64,000 nucleotides of DNA. It comes from Selaginella moellendorffii. Taxonomy: Eukaryota > Streptophyta > Lycopodiopsida > Selaginellales > Selaginellaceae. Under the pieces are notes generated by a model. It saw only the letters and a list, made by a program, of their open reading frames with translations, was not told where the DNA came from and did no database searches. Below are positions 54,810-64,000 of the stretch, in pieces. Position 1 is the stretch's first letter; every line of letters begins with the position of its first letter. The position numbers and the translations under genes are program-made. The stretch is taken from NCBI RefSeq assembly GCF_000143415.4, contig NW_003314314.1:927443-991442 (forward strand), in the 5' to 3' direction.

Positions 54810-56548
54810 GTATGTATTAAATGTTTATCTTTATATTAAAAAAATATTAAATATTAAATATTAATTCACTAATATACTACCTTATTTTTTAATTAATATT
54901 TTAAAAATGATTTTTAAAAATAAATTACATGATCGGGTTGAAATTAAACCTATAAAAAAAAAGAATATATTAATTCACTAATAAACTTAAGTTAACTACT
55001 ATATTTTTTAATTAATATTTTAAAAATGATTTTCAAAAATAAATTACATGATAGAATTGAAATTAAACTTATGAAAAAACAATATAAATGCATTTATTTG
55101 TTGTTTGCCCATACTTAATATTAACTTATTCATATTAATCATCCATCAATTTCATTTTTTTCGTAACATCTTTTTAATCATTGCAAACTTATCAGGTTCT
55201 AAACACATTTTAATAGCCTTTCAGTTTTTAAAAGTAATAATGTTATTAGTGTTAAAAATGTAAAATAAAAAATTATATTTTTAGTTTATTTATATTTTAT
55301 TTATTTTAATCAATATTTCTACTAATTTTTAAAATTTTTGAGAATTCAAGATCAATTGAATGTTTAATATTAAAAAAACAAATATACATTTCAAATTGTT
55401 GCAAAAAACAAACTTTCAATGATAAAACACTCCAATTTATTTTTATAGAGAATATAAAATGTATGTATCAAATGTTTATTATTATATTAAAAATTATAAG
55501 TATAATGAATATTAATTCACTACTAAACTTATGTTAACTACTTTATTTTTAAACTAATATTATTGAATTTATTATTTCTTTTCAAGTAATGTTGAAATTA
55601 ATTATTAATCAACTTGTTCATATCAATTAATATAATATTATTGATATTCAGTAATATCCATTTAATTTTTATAAACTTGTGAATTACTTGATTTCCAAAC
55701 AGATTTTAATGATTTTTCATTTTGCAAAAGTAAACTAAAAGAAGCAAATATATCACACCTGCATTGGAGTGGCAGATGAGGTTAATAATGTCTTCAAGTA
55801 GTATTAGTTATTAGTGTACTCCATTGTTAACTAATTAAACAAATTAATTTTTTAACTTTTTAAAATTTATTTATTTAAAATTTAAAATTTTTGAGAATTT
55901 AAGATGAACTGAATGTTTAATATTAAGAAAAAAAACATAAACCTCAAATAGTCATAAACAACAAACTTTCAATATTAAAATATTTAAACTTAATTTTTAT
56001 GGAGGATATAAAATGTATATATCAAATGTTTATTTTTATTTTTAAAAATATTAGATAGTTAATATTAATTCACTATTAAAGTTATGTTAATAAATTATTT
56101 TTTAATTAATATTTTAAAATCAAATTTTATCTTTCTTTTTAAAAAATTATGTGGCAGAGATGAGGTTAAATCTACCCTTGTTCATGTTAATTATTCATCA
56201 AATTTGTTTATAATAATTAATATAACATAATTTACATTCAATAACATCCCTTTAATCTCATAACTTTTCATCTTGTAAAAGTGAACTAGAGCAATCAGTA
56301 TTTTTACCTAACAAAGATATTGCACTTAATAGTAGCCAATGCTAATAAAATTTTTAAAGCAACATTATCTAGCAATGTACTCCACTACTCCAAACTAACC
56401 ATCTCCAACACTCTAACAGCCCTACCAACTAAAAAGTGATCAGGGAGCTGTTCACGCCGTCTTGGGGTCTCTGTTCTTGTCGACAACCTTAAAGGTCTTT
56501 TATAGCTAAACACCCTTTTTGCAAACTAAGTTCTTTGCTTTTCTTAAA
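54810..56548. repeat. AT-rich degenerate repeat block
   Basis: 1.7 kb of very AT-rich DNA. A phrase of the form AATATAAAATGTATNTATCAAATGTTTAT recurs at about 55450 and 55990, and again across the element 2 insertion, with ATTAATTCACTA phrases between. This suggests a decayed ~550-600-bp tandem unit. No gene. Confidence 0.65.
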
Positions 56549-57514
56549 TCAGGTTTGTTCTTCGTTTTGCACAAACACCTGTAAAGAGTAACTCAGTTCC
56601 CACGAAGCAAACTACGAAAAGAAATTCTTACCCCTGCTAAAACCTTGAGATCTAGTCGAGTTGCCTGGTCCTCTTCATTCTTGCCAACTGATTTTGTTTG
56701 AGAAAACCTTCGCAGCGTTTTCCGGCTCGTCTCATCTTGTGGATCGCCGGCCTTACGTTTCTTCTTTTCTTGAATAGCTTTGATGGTTTTGGATTGATCA
56801 ACCCGAGCAAGGTAGAAATCTCGCTCGCGCTTGGCCGCAGAGATCTCGGCCGCAAGCTTTTGATCGTGAACGGCTTTCCTGTAAGCTATTTAGCAAGATA
56901 TTAGTGTCTAGAATACAAAAGAAAACAAAAAATTGCTGAGATCGCTTACCAATTTCTTCTGTTAGATGGTTCCACTTGAACTTTCTCAAGTATTTGATGT
57001 TCCAGAGATCGTAGTAATAAGCTGATCGTCTCTTCCCACCTGAAAAGAAAACGAAAAAACCATCACGAATTCCTTGCGAACTTCAGAGAACTGACCCATC
57101 GGTTCTCCATTTAGTAGTTTTGCTACATGCTTTGCATCGCTCTTCTTTGAGAATTCCACCCACCTGGAAGCTAGACAAGTTCTTCCCCAATCTCTTTAGC
57201 ACCACTTAACTTACCCTTCAGTGAAATTCTTGCCGGTGTTCCCTCCAGCTCGCTTCCTGCGCTTCCTCGCGGCCGGATCTAACATCGGAATATGGCTCAC
57301 GATTGGCGAATTGTGGATCGAGATTTGCTACCATACCTTCCGGGACGAGATACACTCGCAAAACATCGCCATACTGCGAGAGAAGATGGCGCAGCTTGAG
57401 CGGCTTCAAATGCGGTGGAATCCGGCTGAGATAGCACACACCTTTCTTCTCCTCCTTCTCCTCCACCGCTACATTCTTCTTTCTTTTCGTCGCCTTTGCT
57501 GCTTCTTCTTCCAT
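56549..57514 (-). CDS. ESF2: ESF2/ABT1-like pre-rRNA processing RRM protein (227 aa, 6 exons)
   Basis: A nucleolar protein of the small-subunit processome that stimulates the DEAD-box helicase Dbp8 in yeast. Exons on the minus strand: 57514-57337, 57278-57215, 57163-57096, 57039-56950, 56885-56632 and 56578-56549. The N-terminus is charged. An RRM follows with [53 protein letters not shown] and the family hallmark [21 protein letters not shown] Lys-rich C-terminal helix ([13 protein letters not shown]) follows. The last exon (10 codons including stop) is the weakest part. It is divergent from the SAP-like gene, with 119 bp between start codons. Confidence 0.92.
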
Positions 57515-57633
57515 CGAAGAACCCTAAACCTCTTTTAGGTTTAAACAGAGCAGACCCGAGGTTCGATTCCTCGCCGCGACAGGATTGTCCATTACAACGG
57601 TCACATTTTGGGGTGGAGTTTTAGGGCTTTGTG
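57515..57633. promoter_or_regulatory. Bidirectional promoter, ESF2 / SAP-like gene, with telo-box
   Basis: 119 bp between start codons. AACCCTAAAC lies at 57520-57529 beside the ESF2 ATG and TTTTAGGGCTTT beside the other. A tRNA T-arm-like fragment (CGAGGTTCGATTCCTCG) lies near 57557. Confidence 0.5.
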
Positions 57634-59579
57634 ATGGGGAGAAGTGCTCTAAGCCATGGCGATTTTCACAAGCTTCCGCGGCGCAAGCTCCAGCAGCTGT
57701 GCAAGAAGCACGGAATCCCAGCGAACAAGACGAACAGATTCATGGCGGATGCGCTGTCGAAGATTTCCATGGTATGAATCCATCCAGGGCATTTGAAAAG
57801 TCGCTCACGGCTTTGTGCATTCCAGGAGGAGATTGATGAAGAAATTGAGGTAGAACAAGAGGTGCGCGGTGGCTCGGAGACACAATCGGAGGCTACAGAG
57901 GTGGACAAGCAAGTCGAAGGCAGTGAGGAGCGTGTGACAAACTCGCTTCTAAGTGATTCTGGGAAGATTGCTGTGAGTAATGGAGTTAAGAGCCCTATAG
58001 AAATGGGAAATCAAGCAGCTTTGGAGATGGATCCACAGAATATGGTACATTTTCTATAGCAATGCTCCTTTCTTACTAGTAGCTTTGTTTAACAGCGGCC
58101 AAGTCCACAAGCGCTCGACCATAGGTAAAACACTTCCTTACTGTGGGAAATTTTCTTTTCTTTTTTTTTTATTGTTCCAATTCTGCAGGAACAGCGAGAA
58201 TGTGGTGAGTTTTGTGCTCTCGGTGTTCTTCTAACTTATTTGTGCGTCTAGGAGGATCTTTCACGCGGTTCTGGGGACGGGTATATAGTTTTATCTAGTT
58301 TTATTGTTCTGCCAATGCTTATTTCTTGATTGTTTTCAGGATAATCGAGGATAAGGTAACCTTTGTAAGCACCTCACTCCCGTTGTGTATGGAAGATCTA
58401 CATCTGTGCAGGAAGAGTTTTCTCAACGTCCAACTCCACAAGGTCACAACGTCGAGTATGCGTTTACTTTTCCTTCATATCGTTGTTCACGCTCTCGAAA
58501 TGCTTGCAGGTTATACATGGTAAGAGTTGTATGAATGATAACCTGGATGTTCTTCTGATTTCCGCGTGTCTCTAGGACGATGTTCCAGAAGTCCTTCAAG
58601 ACGGGTATGGTAGTCAGTAATTTCTGTCAGTGTCAGGCACTCACATTCTTGTATTATTGTGTAGGCAAAGCGAGAATATGGTGAGGTTCACGGTAGAGTA
58701 ACGAGCCTCTAACATCTATACTTGTACAGGATTGCTGTGAGCTCTCAAGTCCAGAAGTTATTGTGGACAGGTATATTAGTCCGTGTTCAGTGCCTCGCAT
58801 TTTAACATGCTCTTTTAGCAGCCCGCAGGATGACCCAGAAGTAGCAGACTCGACCGCTCGAGTAGAAACCGAAAACGCGGCGTCCAACAACACATCCATA
58901 AAAGCAAGACACTGGAAGGAGATGGTTGAACGAGCAACGAGGAAAGCTAGGCACAAAGATCACTATAAAGAAGTACCTTTTATGAAGAGGATGCTAGCAA
59001 ACAGGAGTCTAGTGAGAGCGAGGCTCAAGAGAACCGAGGTTCTGACGCAGCGGAGGATAAAAAGCGTCGACATGGTGCAGAACGACGAAGTGTTACGGCC
59101 AAGATCAAGCAGTGAGGTGAACACAAGAGGAGAGCTACGTAAGGAGCAGCCAGTGTTTGGAAGGAAGAGGTTTATGGAGAAGGCGATGGCAGAGTCCGCG
59201 AAGAAAATGACCGAGAAGAGAGGTGCGGCAGCTTCGCCGTTGAGGAACATATCGAACCAGCTCAGTGTCCGCGATCAAGCCAGTGCTCCAGTGGATAGTC
59301 CAGCAAATCGAGACGCTCCACGAAGAACACCCGTCAGCCTCTGTGGAGGAAAGGTCGCCAGTGTTCACAGAAGACACCAGGCACAATTCAAGACTCCTCT
59401 CTTGGGAAAGTCTCATCAGAAGACGTTGTCGGCTGTTTCCAAGATGGCAGCGCTGCAGCGAAACGAGATCTTGAGCTCCAGACGACGCATGTTTGACAAG
59501 GAGGTGGTAAGTGATCTATCTTATCGTTTTGATTACCTTCGTTTTCTCGACATCGTGCTCTTGTTTGCAGGAAAGCTAG
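57634..59579 (+). CDS. SAP-like basic protein, micro-exon rich (427 aa, 13 exons)
   Basis: Possibly a nuclear or spindle-associated protein; this is a weak inference from an N-terminal SAP-like helix pair (LPRRKLQQLCKKHGIPANK) and a long basic C-terminus (FKTPLLGKSHQKTL, RRRMFDKE). Exons: 57634-57771, 57826-58044, 58096-58124, 58189-58204, 58252-58280, 58340-58355, 58412-58455, 58510-58519, 58576-58604, 58665-58680, 58730-58770, 58819-59506 and 59571-59579. The total of 1284 nt is in frame. Eight internal exons are 10-44 nt, and three of exactly 16 nt share a pattern (SEN in two). The middle is acidic. The final exon adds only ES and the stop. Confidence 0.75.
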
Positions 59580-59669
59580 GCTCCTCAAAAAAATCAGTGC
59601 CTGCAACTACTCTAAAGGTTTTTCTATTGCTAGGCCCAAGGCTTTGCGAAATTGTCGTCGTTTCACTGC

Positions 59670-60249
59670 CTAATGCGTGGTTTCCAGGCAAAAGAAACTG
59701 ACCAAGCCGGGATACAAGTTGTGTGCCATCTCCCAAAACATCTCTCCACAAGAATCCACAGCAGCATCGTCCGAGCCGACGAGGTCAGAGAAGAGACGAG
59801 CATACACGGCCTTGATGAGATCAGCGACGATCTTCATGGAATGGATGGCCAGCTCCTCCGCTTTGTCGGGGCACTTATCGGGATTGCACGACTTGACTGG
59901 AAATGCCGGCAAGACGAACTCGAGTGGAATATTCCTTGCGACGTGGTACCTCGTCCTGTCTGCGAACCTCTGTTTGCCTCCGCTGGTGAACCACTGGCCG
60001 TGCTTTGGGAAGTGGATGTCATTCTGCTCAGCGATGTCCACAACTTGGGAGGTGATCGCTCGATGTCGCCACCTTTTGAGGTATGTGCGAGCTGAAGGGC
60101 TCCAGAAACTCCCTGGTCATGGCACTGTTTTCCAGCAGGAGAGAACTCATGCTCTTGCTAGCCTCCTGGAGACTGGGATCCTGGATGAAAACCACGCCCT
60201 CAAATTCTAAAAGTATCTCTCGTAGAGTGTGGCTTCCCACGAAGAGCAT
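59670..60249 (-). pseudogene. DIT1/PvcA (isocyanide synthase)-like relic
   Basis: On the minus strand an upstream frame (MLFVGSHTLREILLEFEG, from 60249) gives way near 60080 to a second frame reading RWRHRAITSQVVDIAEQND, then RYHVARNIPLEFVLPAFPV, KSCNPDKCPDKAEELAI, ARLFSDLVGSDDAAVD and FWEMAHNLYPG. The stretch FVLPAFP.KS.NP.K with a following PD.AEELA, and a later FSDL.G.DD, is the pattern I recall for the DIT1/PvcA family. That family makes isocyanides from aromatic amino acids. Against that pattern the KVLG segment and the segment before FSDL appear shortened, and the frame shifts, so it is probably a decaying gene. Introns could explain part of this. Neighbours give no pathway context. The family call is from memory of motifs only. 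Confidence 0.5.
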
Positions 60250-61103
60250 GAATCAGCTCCATGCATGAATATGGTGTGTCTCTGATCGTGCGGCTTTCTT
60301 GGCCGCCTCTAAATCTTCTGCTGTGCTCGTAACCATGGAAGAAAACATGAATTCCTCACTACTGCTCTTCTGAGTGGGGGACATATCCGCGAGATGAATG
60401 CAACCTCGCCATTCTCCCTGTGGATAAACAAGAACGCAATCTTGTCTTTTGGAAAGGCCATGGAGGCCTGTGGAGAGGCAAGGAACGTTAGATGCAGAAG
60501 CTGCTAAATCGTGTAGTAGAAACCTTTGAGCTGGGAGTTTCTACACTGAATAACGTGTTCATCTCCTTTGGAAGAACAGTGACGTACCTCTCATTGTCCT
60601 GTGAAGCTTCGCATGTTTTTAGAAGAAAAATTTAAACAAAGATCATGACAGACGCCTAGAATCTTCTTTAGCAAGTTTTTATTCAATTTTAAATAAATTG
60701 CTACATGTTGCATGTAATAATGCTTAGTTTAGTCAATGGATCAAATAAAGTTTATAATTACAAACATGTTTGTAATTTATAAACACAAGATTAATCTTAT
60801 TGCATATCAACCATTAGATGAAATACTAGAAAAGGTTTAAGAAAGTAAAACATGTTTATAAATAAAAAATACAAGATTAATCTAAATAAATAACAACCGT
60901 TAGATGGTAGAATCTTAAAATATTTAAATATATTTTAAGTATATTCACTACCACCTTTTACAAGTTTGATTAAATCTACTGGAGAATAGTCAACGGTCTA
61001 ACATGCTAACATTTAACTGGTTGACGAGATCCTTGACCCAAGTAAACCATGCTCTAACAATAGGTATAATTTGAATATAGATTACCTCGTAGAAATTGTT
61101 ACA
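60250..61103. other. Spacer upstream of the relic, AT-rich toward PNGase A
   Basis: On the minus strand, 60460-60310 can be read as MAFPKDKIAFLFIHRENG and further codons. This may be more 5' exon sequence of the relic or chance. 60640-61070 is AT-rich with a repeated phrase, ACAAGATTAATCT, at about 60785 and 60870, and no gene. Confidence 0.4.
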
Positions 61104-62876
61104 CTAAGCAAATGGGATGCAGCTGCTACTCACACGATCAAACTGAATGGCATCGCTGCCCGCCTCGATTGTCCTCGAGTAGCACCCATCACTGCTCTGG
61201 AAACTATACGTCTGATTGAGCGCTCCACCTCCACTCACGACCTTGTTCCCTGCGATCACGATCTTCCCAGCCGCGTCCTGCTTGTTGTCAAGCCGGCTCC
61301 AGTAAAACTCCCCGCCTCCACTGCCGTGATGCACCTCAATCTCCTCCGCCACTCCATGGGAGATCCTCGTCTCCGAGACAATCGAGCCATCGGCGGGTGT
61401 AGTCTCGGAGTCGAACACGTGGAGCGGATACGAGCTGGAAGTTTGCTGGAGCTCGATCTGCTCGTCGCCACTGGCCACCACGACCTTGGCATTGGTGTCG
61501 ATACTCTGATCTACAGTTGTTATCTCGCCATTGTTCCCAGAGAAGTCCATCCGGTTGGAGAACGCGTAGCTGTACGAGGAGGTGGTGAAGAGCTTGCCGC
61601 GCGAGGAAGACTCGACGTAGCCCGAGTACTGGAGAGACCGAGAGGCGGCCACCCGGAGAGAGCCGACCGGGCCTTTGTAGCGTGCGTCATAGCTGATACC
61701 GGCTGCTGGAGCGTTGTAGGAGACAAGCTGCCCGGACGTCTCAGAGCTACCGTGGTCGAGCCAGAGGTGTAAGTTGGCGTCCAGTAGCCAAAACCTGAAA
61801 GCATTGGTGACGCTGAAGCCGATCTCATGGCTGCCACCGTCCACCAGCAGACCAACAAATGGAGTTATGTCGAGAGTGTAGCTTGGCAGGTCGAAAGCTC
61901 CGATTGCGGCTGCTGGAGCCCAAAGCAGTGGATTGATTCCACCCGTGAAGATCACTGGCAAGGGACAGATCTCTCCCGCGAGGAACCCGTCGACAGTGAC
62001 CAGAACTTCTCTGTAGGGACCGTTCCTGGAAGCCGTGTTGATATTGTTGGCGTCCAAGTAGTCGTTCGTGGGATTCATGTACCAGAACTCGTCGTTGCCG
62101 TGGAAGGAGACGTAGACCTCGAGCTTGGCCTTGTAGATGTTCGTCGGGAGATTGCTCAACTCCACGCGGCCAGCGTCGGAGCTGTTTTGGATCTGGAACC
62201 AGTAGCCACCGTTTCCCGAGGTTGGCAGCGCGACTGGAAGAACAATATCGGCAGGAGCCTCGGCATCCACCAGAGAAGAAGACGAGTTGGACGACTTGTA
62301 GAAGTTGGCAGTGAGCGTCACGTTGAAAAACCCGGTGTAAGTCTCGTCGATCACATTGGCTAGCGCGACTTCCAAACTCTGTGGCTTGTCTAGCAAGGCA
62401 CGATACTTGGTGACGTCTTTCTCTACCGTCCAGAAGATCCCTTTCCTGGTCGGCTCGGCGGTGGACGTCCGGAAGATCTCCACTCCACTCAGCCACACGG
62501 CCGAGATCCGATCGAACTGCCGGCCTTTGGACGTGACATTCCAGACGAGGATCACCTTGTCCCAATCTTCGCTACACTCGGGAGCTTGAGGAGGATTGTA
62601 AGGCACCACGACCGGCGGCGAGCTGATCGTGTTGCCGAAAGAATACTTCAGCAGCAGCTGCGACGCGCAGTGGCCTGACTTTGGAACTGAAAGTGGCTTG
62701 CTCACCTCGAAAAACCTTGAAAGGGAATCCTGCTGCTGCTGTTGCTGCTCATCAACTGAGAACGCTGGTCGTCGAGGCTGCTCGAAATCCAGGTCCCCCA
62801 GCTGAAACCTGCTGCTTCTCCCAGGAATCGCCTGAGCCACTGCCGCCAAAAGTAGCAGGAGCACCACCAGCGCCAT
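61104..62876 (-). CDS. Peptide-N4-(N-acetyl-beta-glucosaminyl)asparagine amidase A (590 aa, intronless)
   Basis: PNGase A releases N-glycans from glycoproteins in the secretory pathway or cell wall. The start at 62876 opens MALVVLLLLLAAVAQAIPG, a signal peptide; an in-frame upstream GTG is not used here. A short Gln tract (QQQQQQ) lies near residue 45. The family body follows: ECSEDWDKVILVWNVTSKGR, RISAVWLSGVEIFRTSTAEP, IFWTVEKDVTKY, YKAKLEVYVSFHGNDEFWY and GPYREVLVTVDG. Several N-glycosylation sequons are present. Length is normal for plant PNGase A. Its start lies only 61 bp downstream of the stop of a tandem paralogue on the same strand. Confidence 0.92.
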   Translation of the reverse strand: MALVVLLLLLAAVAQAIPGRSSRFQLGDLDFEQPRRPAFSVDEQQQQQQDSLSRFFEVSKPLSVPKSGHCASQLLLKYSFGNTISSPPVVVPYNPPQAPECSEDWDKVILVWNVTSKGRQFDRISAVWLSGVEIFRTSTAEPTRKGIFWTVEKDVTKYRALLDKPQSLEVALANVIDETYTGFFNVTLTANFYKSSNSSSSLVDAEAPADIVLPVALPTSGNGGYWFQIQNSSDAGRVELSNLPTNIYKAKLEVYVSFHGNDEFWYMNPTNDYLDANNINTASRNGPYREVLVTVDGFLAGEICPLPVIFTGGINPLLWAPAAAIGAFDLPSYTLDITPFVGLLVDGGSHEIGFSVTNAFRFWLLDANLHLWLDHGSSETSGQLVSYNAPAAGISYDARYKGPVGSLRVAASRSLQYSGYVESSSRGKLFTTSSYSYAFSNRMDFSGNNGEITTVDQSIDTNAKVVVASGDEQIELQQTSSSYPLHVFDSETTPADGSIVSETRISHGVAEEIEVHHGSGGGEFYWSRLDNKQDAAGKIVIAGNKVVSGGGALNQTYSFQSSDGCYSRTIEAGSDAIQFDRVSSSCIPFA

Positions 62877-62937
62877 GCCGCAACTTTTAGGCCTTTTACG
62901 AGAAACTCCCGCCACCTTTGGTTTATAAACTGCCTAT

Positions 62938-64000
62938 TTAAGCGCTGGCGATGCATCGAAAACCACTTTCATCGTACTGTGTTGTAGTGTTGCTCGTTCG
63001 GATGCTCCGGTGGTAACATCCCTCGCTGCTCTCGGACACATAAGTCTGGTTTAGCTTTCCCGTCCCACTGGTGACTATATTCGCTTGGATGACGATTTTC
63101 CCGGCAGTGTCTTGCTTGTTGTTGAGCCGGCTCCAAAAGGAGTCGTCGTCGTATTCTTCTTGAAGTCCATGCGAGATCCTGGCGTCTAAAACAACAGACT
63201 TGTTGGTTCCATCCTTCTGTGAGTTGTAGAGAAAGAAAGGGTACGAGCTCGACTTCTGCTGCAATCTAACCTGCTTGGAGCTGCTTTCCACCAGGAACTT
63301 CGTCTGTGCATCGATGAGCTGCTTTACTGTGGAAACGCTGCCATTTTCGGAGAAGACCATCTGGTTGGAGAACTTGTAGCTGTACGATGAAGTCGTTATG
63401 AGCTTCCCGTGAGAGGAAGACTCGACGTAGCCCGAGTACTGAAGTGACCGAGAGGCAGACAGCAGAAGAGTACCGTCGAGACCTTTGTAGTGTGAGTCGT
63501 AACTGATAACGGCTGGAGGAGAGCTGTAAGAGATGAGCTTTCCGGACGTTTGCGAGCTACCATGGTCCAGCCAGAGGTGTAAGTTGGCGTCCAATAACCA
63601 GTTCCTGACAGCGTTGGTGACGCTCAAGCTGATCTCGTGGCTGTTCCCATCCACCAGCTGGCCAACAAACGGAGTTACGTCGAGAATGTAGGTTGGTAGA
63701 TTGAAAGCCCCGATTGCTGCTGCTGGTCTCCAAAACAGTGGATTGACGCCACCCGTGTAGATCACTGGAAAGGGACAAATCTCTCCAACAAGCTTCCCGT
63801 CCAGAGTAACCAGCACTTCCCTGTAGGGACCGTTCCTGGAGCCCGAACTGCTTTCACCGTTGGCGTCCAAGTAATCGTTCGTTGGATTGGTGTACCAGAA
63901 CTCGTCGTCACCATGGAAGGAAACGCAGACCTCGAGCTCCGCCTTGTAGATGTTTCGAGGAAGACTGGTGAGGTTCACAGTTCCAACGTGGGAACTGTTT
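62938..64000 (-). CDS. Tandem PNGase A paralogue, cut by the window edge
   Basis: The C-terminal ~353 residues of a second PNGase A, open to the end of the window. It lines up with its neighbour throughout: KAELEVCVSFHGDDEFWY against KAKLEVYVSFHGNDEFWY, LHLWLDHGSS in both, SLQYSGYVESSS in both, and SRLNNKQDTAGKIVI against SRLDNKQDAAGKIVI. Both lack introns in this part. The start codon is outside the window. Confidence 0.92.
   Translation of the reverse strand, partial: NSSHVGTVNLTSLPRNIYKAELEVCVSFHGDDEFWYTNPTNDYLDANGESSSGSRNGPYREVLVTLDGKLVGEICPFPVIYTGGVNPLFWRPAAAIGAFNLPTYILDVTPFVGQLVDGNSHEISLSVTNAVRNWLLDANLHLWLDHGSSQTSGKLISYSSPPAVISYDSHYKGLDGTLLLSASRSLQYSGYVESSSHGKLITTSSYSYKFSNQMVFSENGSVSTVKQLIDAQTKFLVESSSKQVRLQQKSSSYPFFLYNSQKDGTNKSVVLDARISHGLQEEYDDDSFWSRLNNKQDTAGKIVIQANIVTSGTGKLNQTYVSESSEGCYHRSIRTSNTTTQYDESGFRCIASA

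Noticed and set aside
57550-57586. T-arm plus acceptor-like 3' half of a tRNA (CGAGGTTCGATTCCTCG then CCGCGACA)
   Set aside because: No matching 5' half (GTCGCGG) upstream, so not a full tRNA gene; possibly a fragment.
59677-60210. 177-codon plus-strand frame opposite the DIT1-like relic
   Set aside because: Cys/Ser-rich shadow with no motif; the minus strand carries the family-like pattern.
61071-61772. 233-codon plus-strand frame inside PNGase A
   Set aside because: Antisense shadow of the intronless PNGase A coding sequence.
1-64000. CRISPR arrays, bacterial operons and ribosome binding sites
   Set aside because: The window is eukaryotic, with spliced genes; no spaced direct-repeat array is present.

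Overview
This window looks like nuclear DNA of a land plant. It has spliced genes with GT-AG introns mostly 45-75 bp long, plant-type tRNA genes, a wall-associated-kinase-like receptor, a LEC2/FUS3/ABI3-type B3 factor, a plastid uL18, a PAP/fibrillin protein, and LTR retrotransposons primed by initiator-tRNA-Met. Very short introns, dense head-to-head genes and AT-rich spacers fit a small-genome lycophyte such as Selaginella. That genus assignment is an inference, not a database result. Gene models were spliced by hand, and reading frame was checked across every stated junction.

Layout. 1-5.8 kb: tRNA-Val; tryptophan synthase beta (-) head-to-head with a SKA1-like kinetochore gene (+); an ARM-repeat gene (-). 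6.7-15.4 kb: an inverted duplication of an unrecognised gene. Its left arm is decayed and split by a 5.0-kb Ty3/gypsy element (element 1). 15.4-26.5 kb, dense: UTP23, TMA7, serine carboxypeptidase, a coiled-coil protein, a small secreted Pro-rich protein, an acidic repeat protein, an HMGB6/7-type protein and a WAK-like kinase. 26.5-33 kb: AT-rich spacer with a decayed repeat and an SHMT pseudogene fragment, a coiled-coil gene, and mitochondrial SHMT (15 exons). 33.3-40.9 kb: B3 factor, tRNA-Lys, plastid uL18, PAP/fibrillin and eIF4A. 41.3-54.8 kb: a second copy of the same gypsy family (element 2, minus strand). It is split by a 7.7-kb non-autonomous LARD-like element with 1.8-kb LTRs and a clean 5-bp target duplication, and by a 0.6-kb TRIM. 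54.8-64 kb: AT-rich repeats, ESF2/ABT1, a micro-exon-rich SAP-like protein, a broken DIT1/PvcA (isocyanide synthase)-like relic, and two tandem PNGase A genes, one cut by the window edge.

Themes. Ribosome biogenesis and translation genes (UTP23, ESF2/ABT1, uL18c, eIF4A, TMA7) are frequent, and several have telo-box motifs beside their start codons. Four divergent gene pairs share 79-119 bp between start codons. The least expected items are the isocyanide-synthase-like relic, a conserved GGGAAAC slippery heptamer at the gag/pol overlap of both gypsy copies, the minisatellite-bearing LTRs of the LARD, and an in-frame 21-nt candidate micro-exon in tryptophan synthase.
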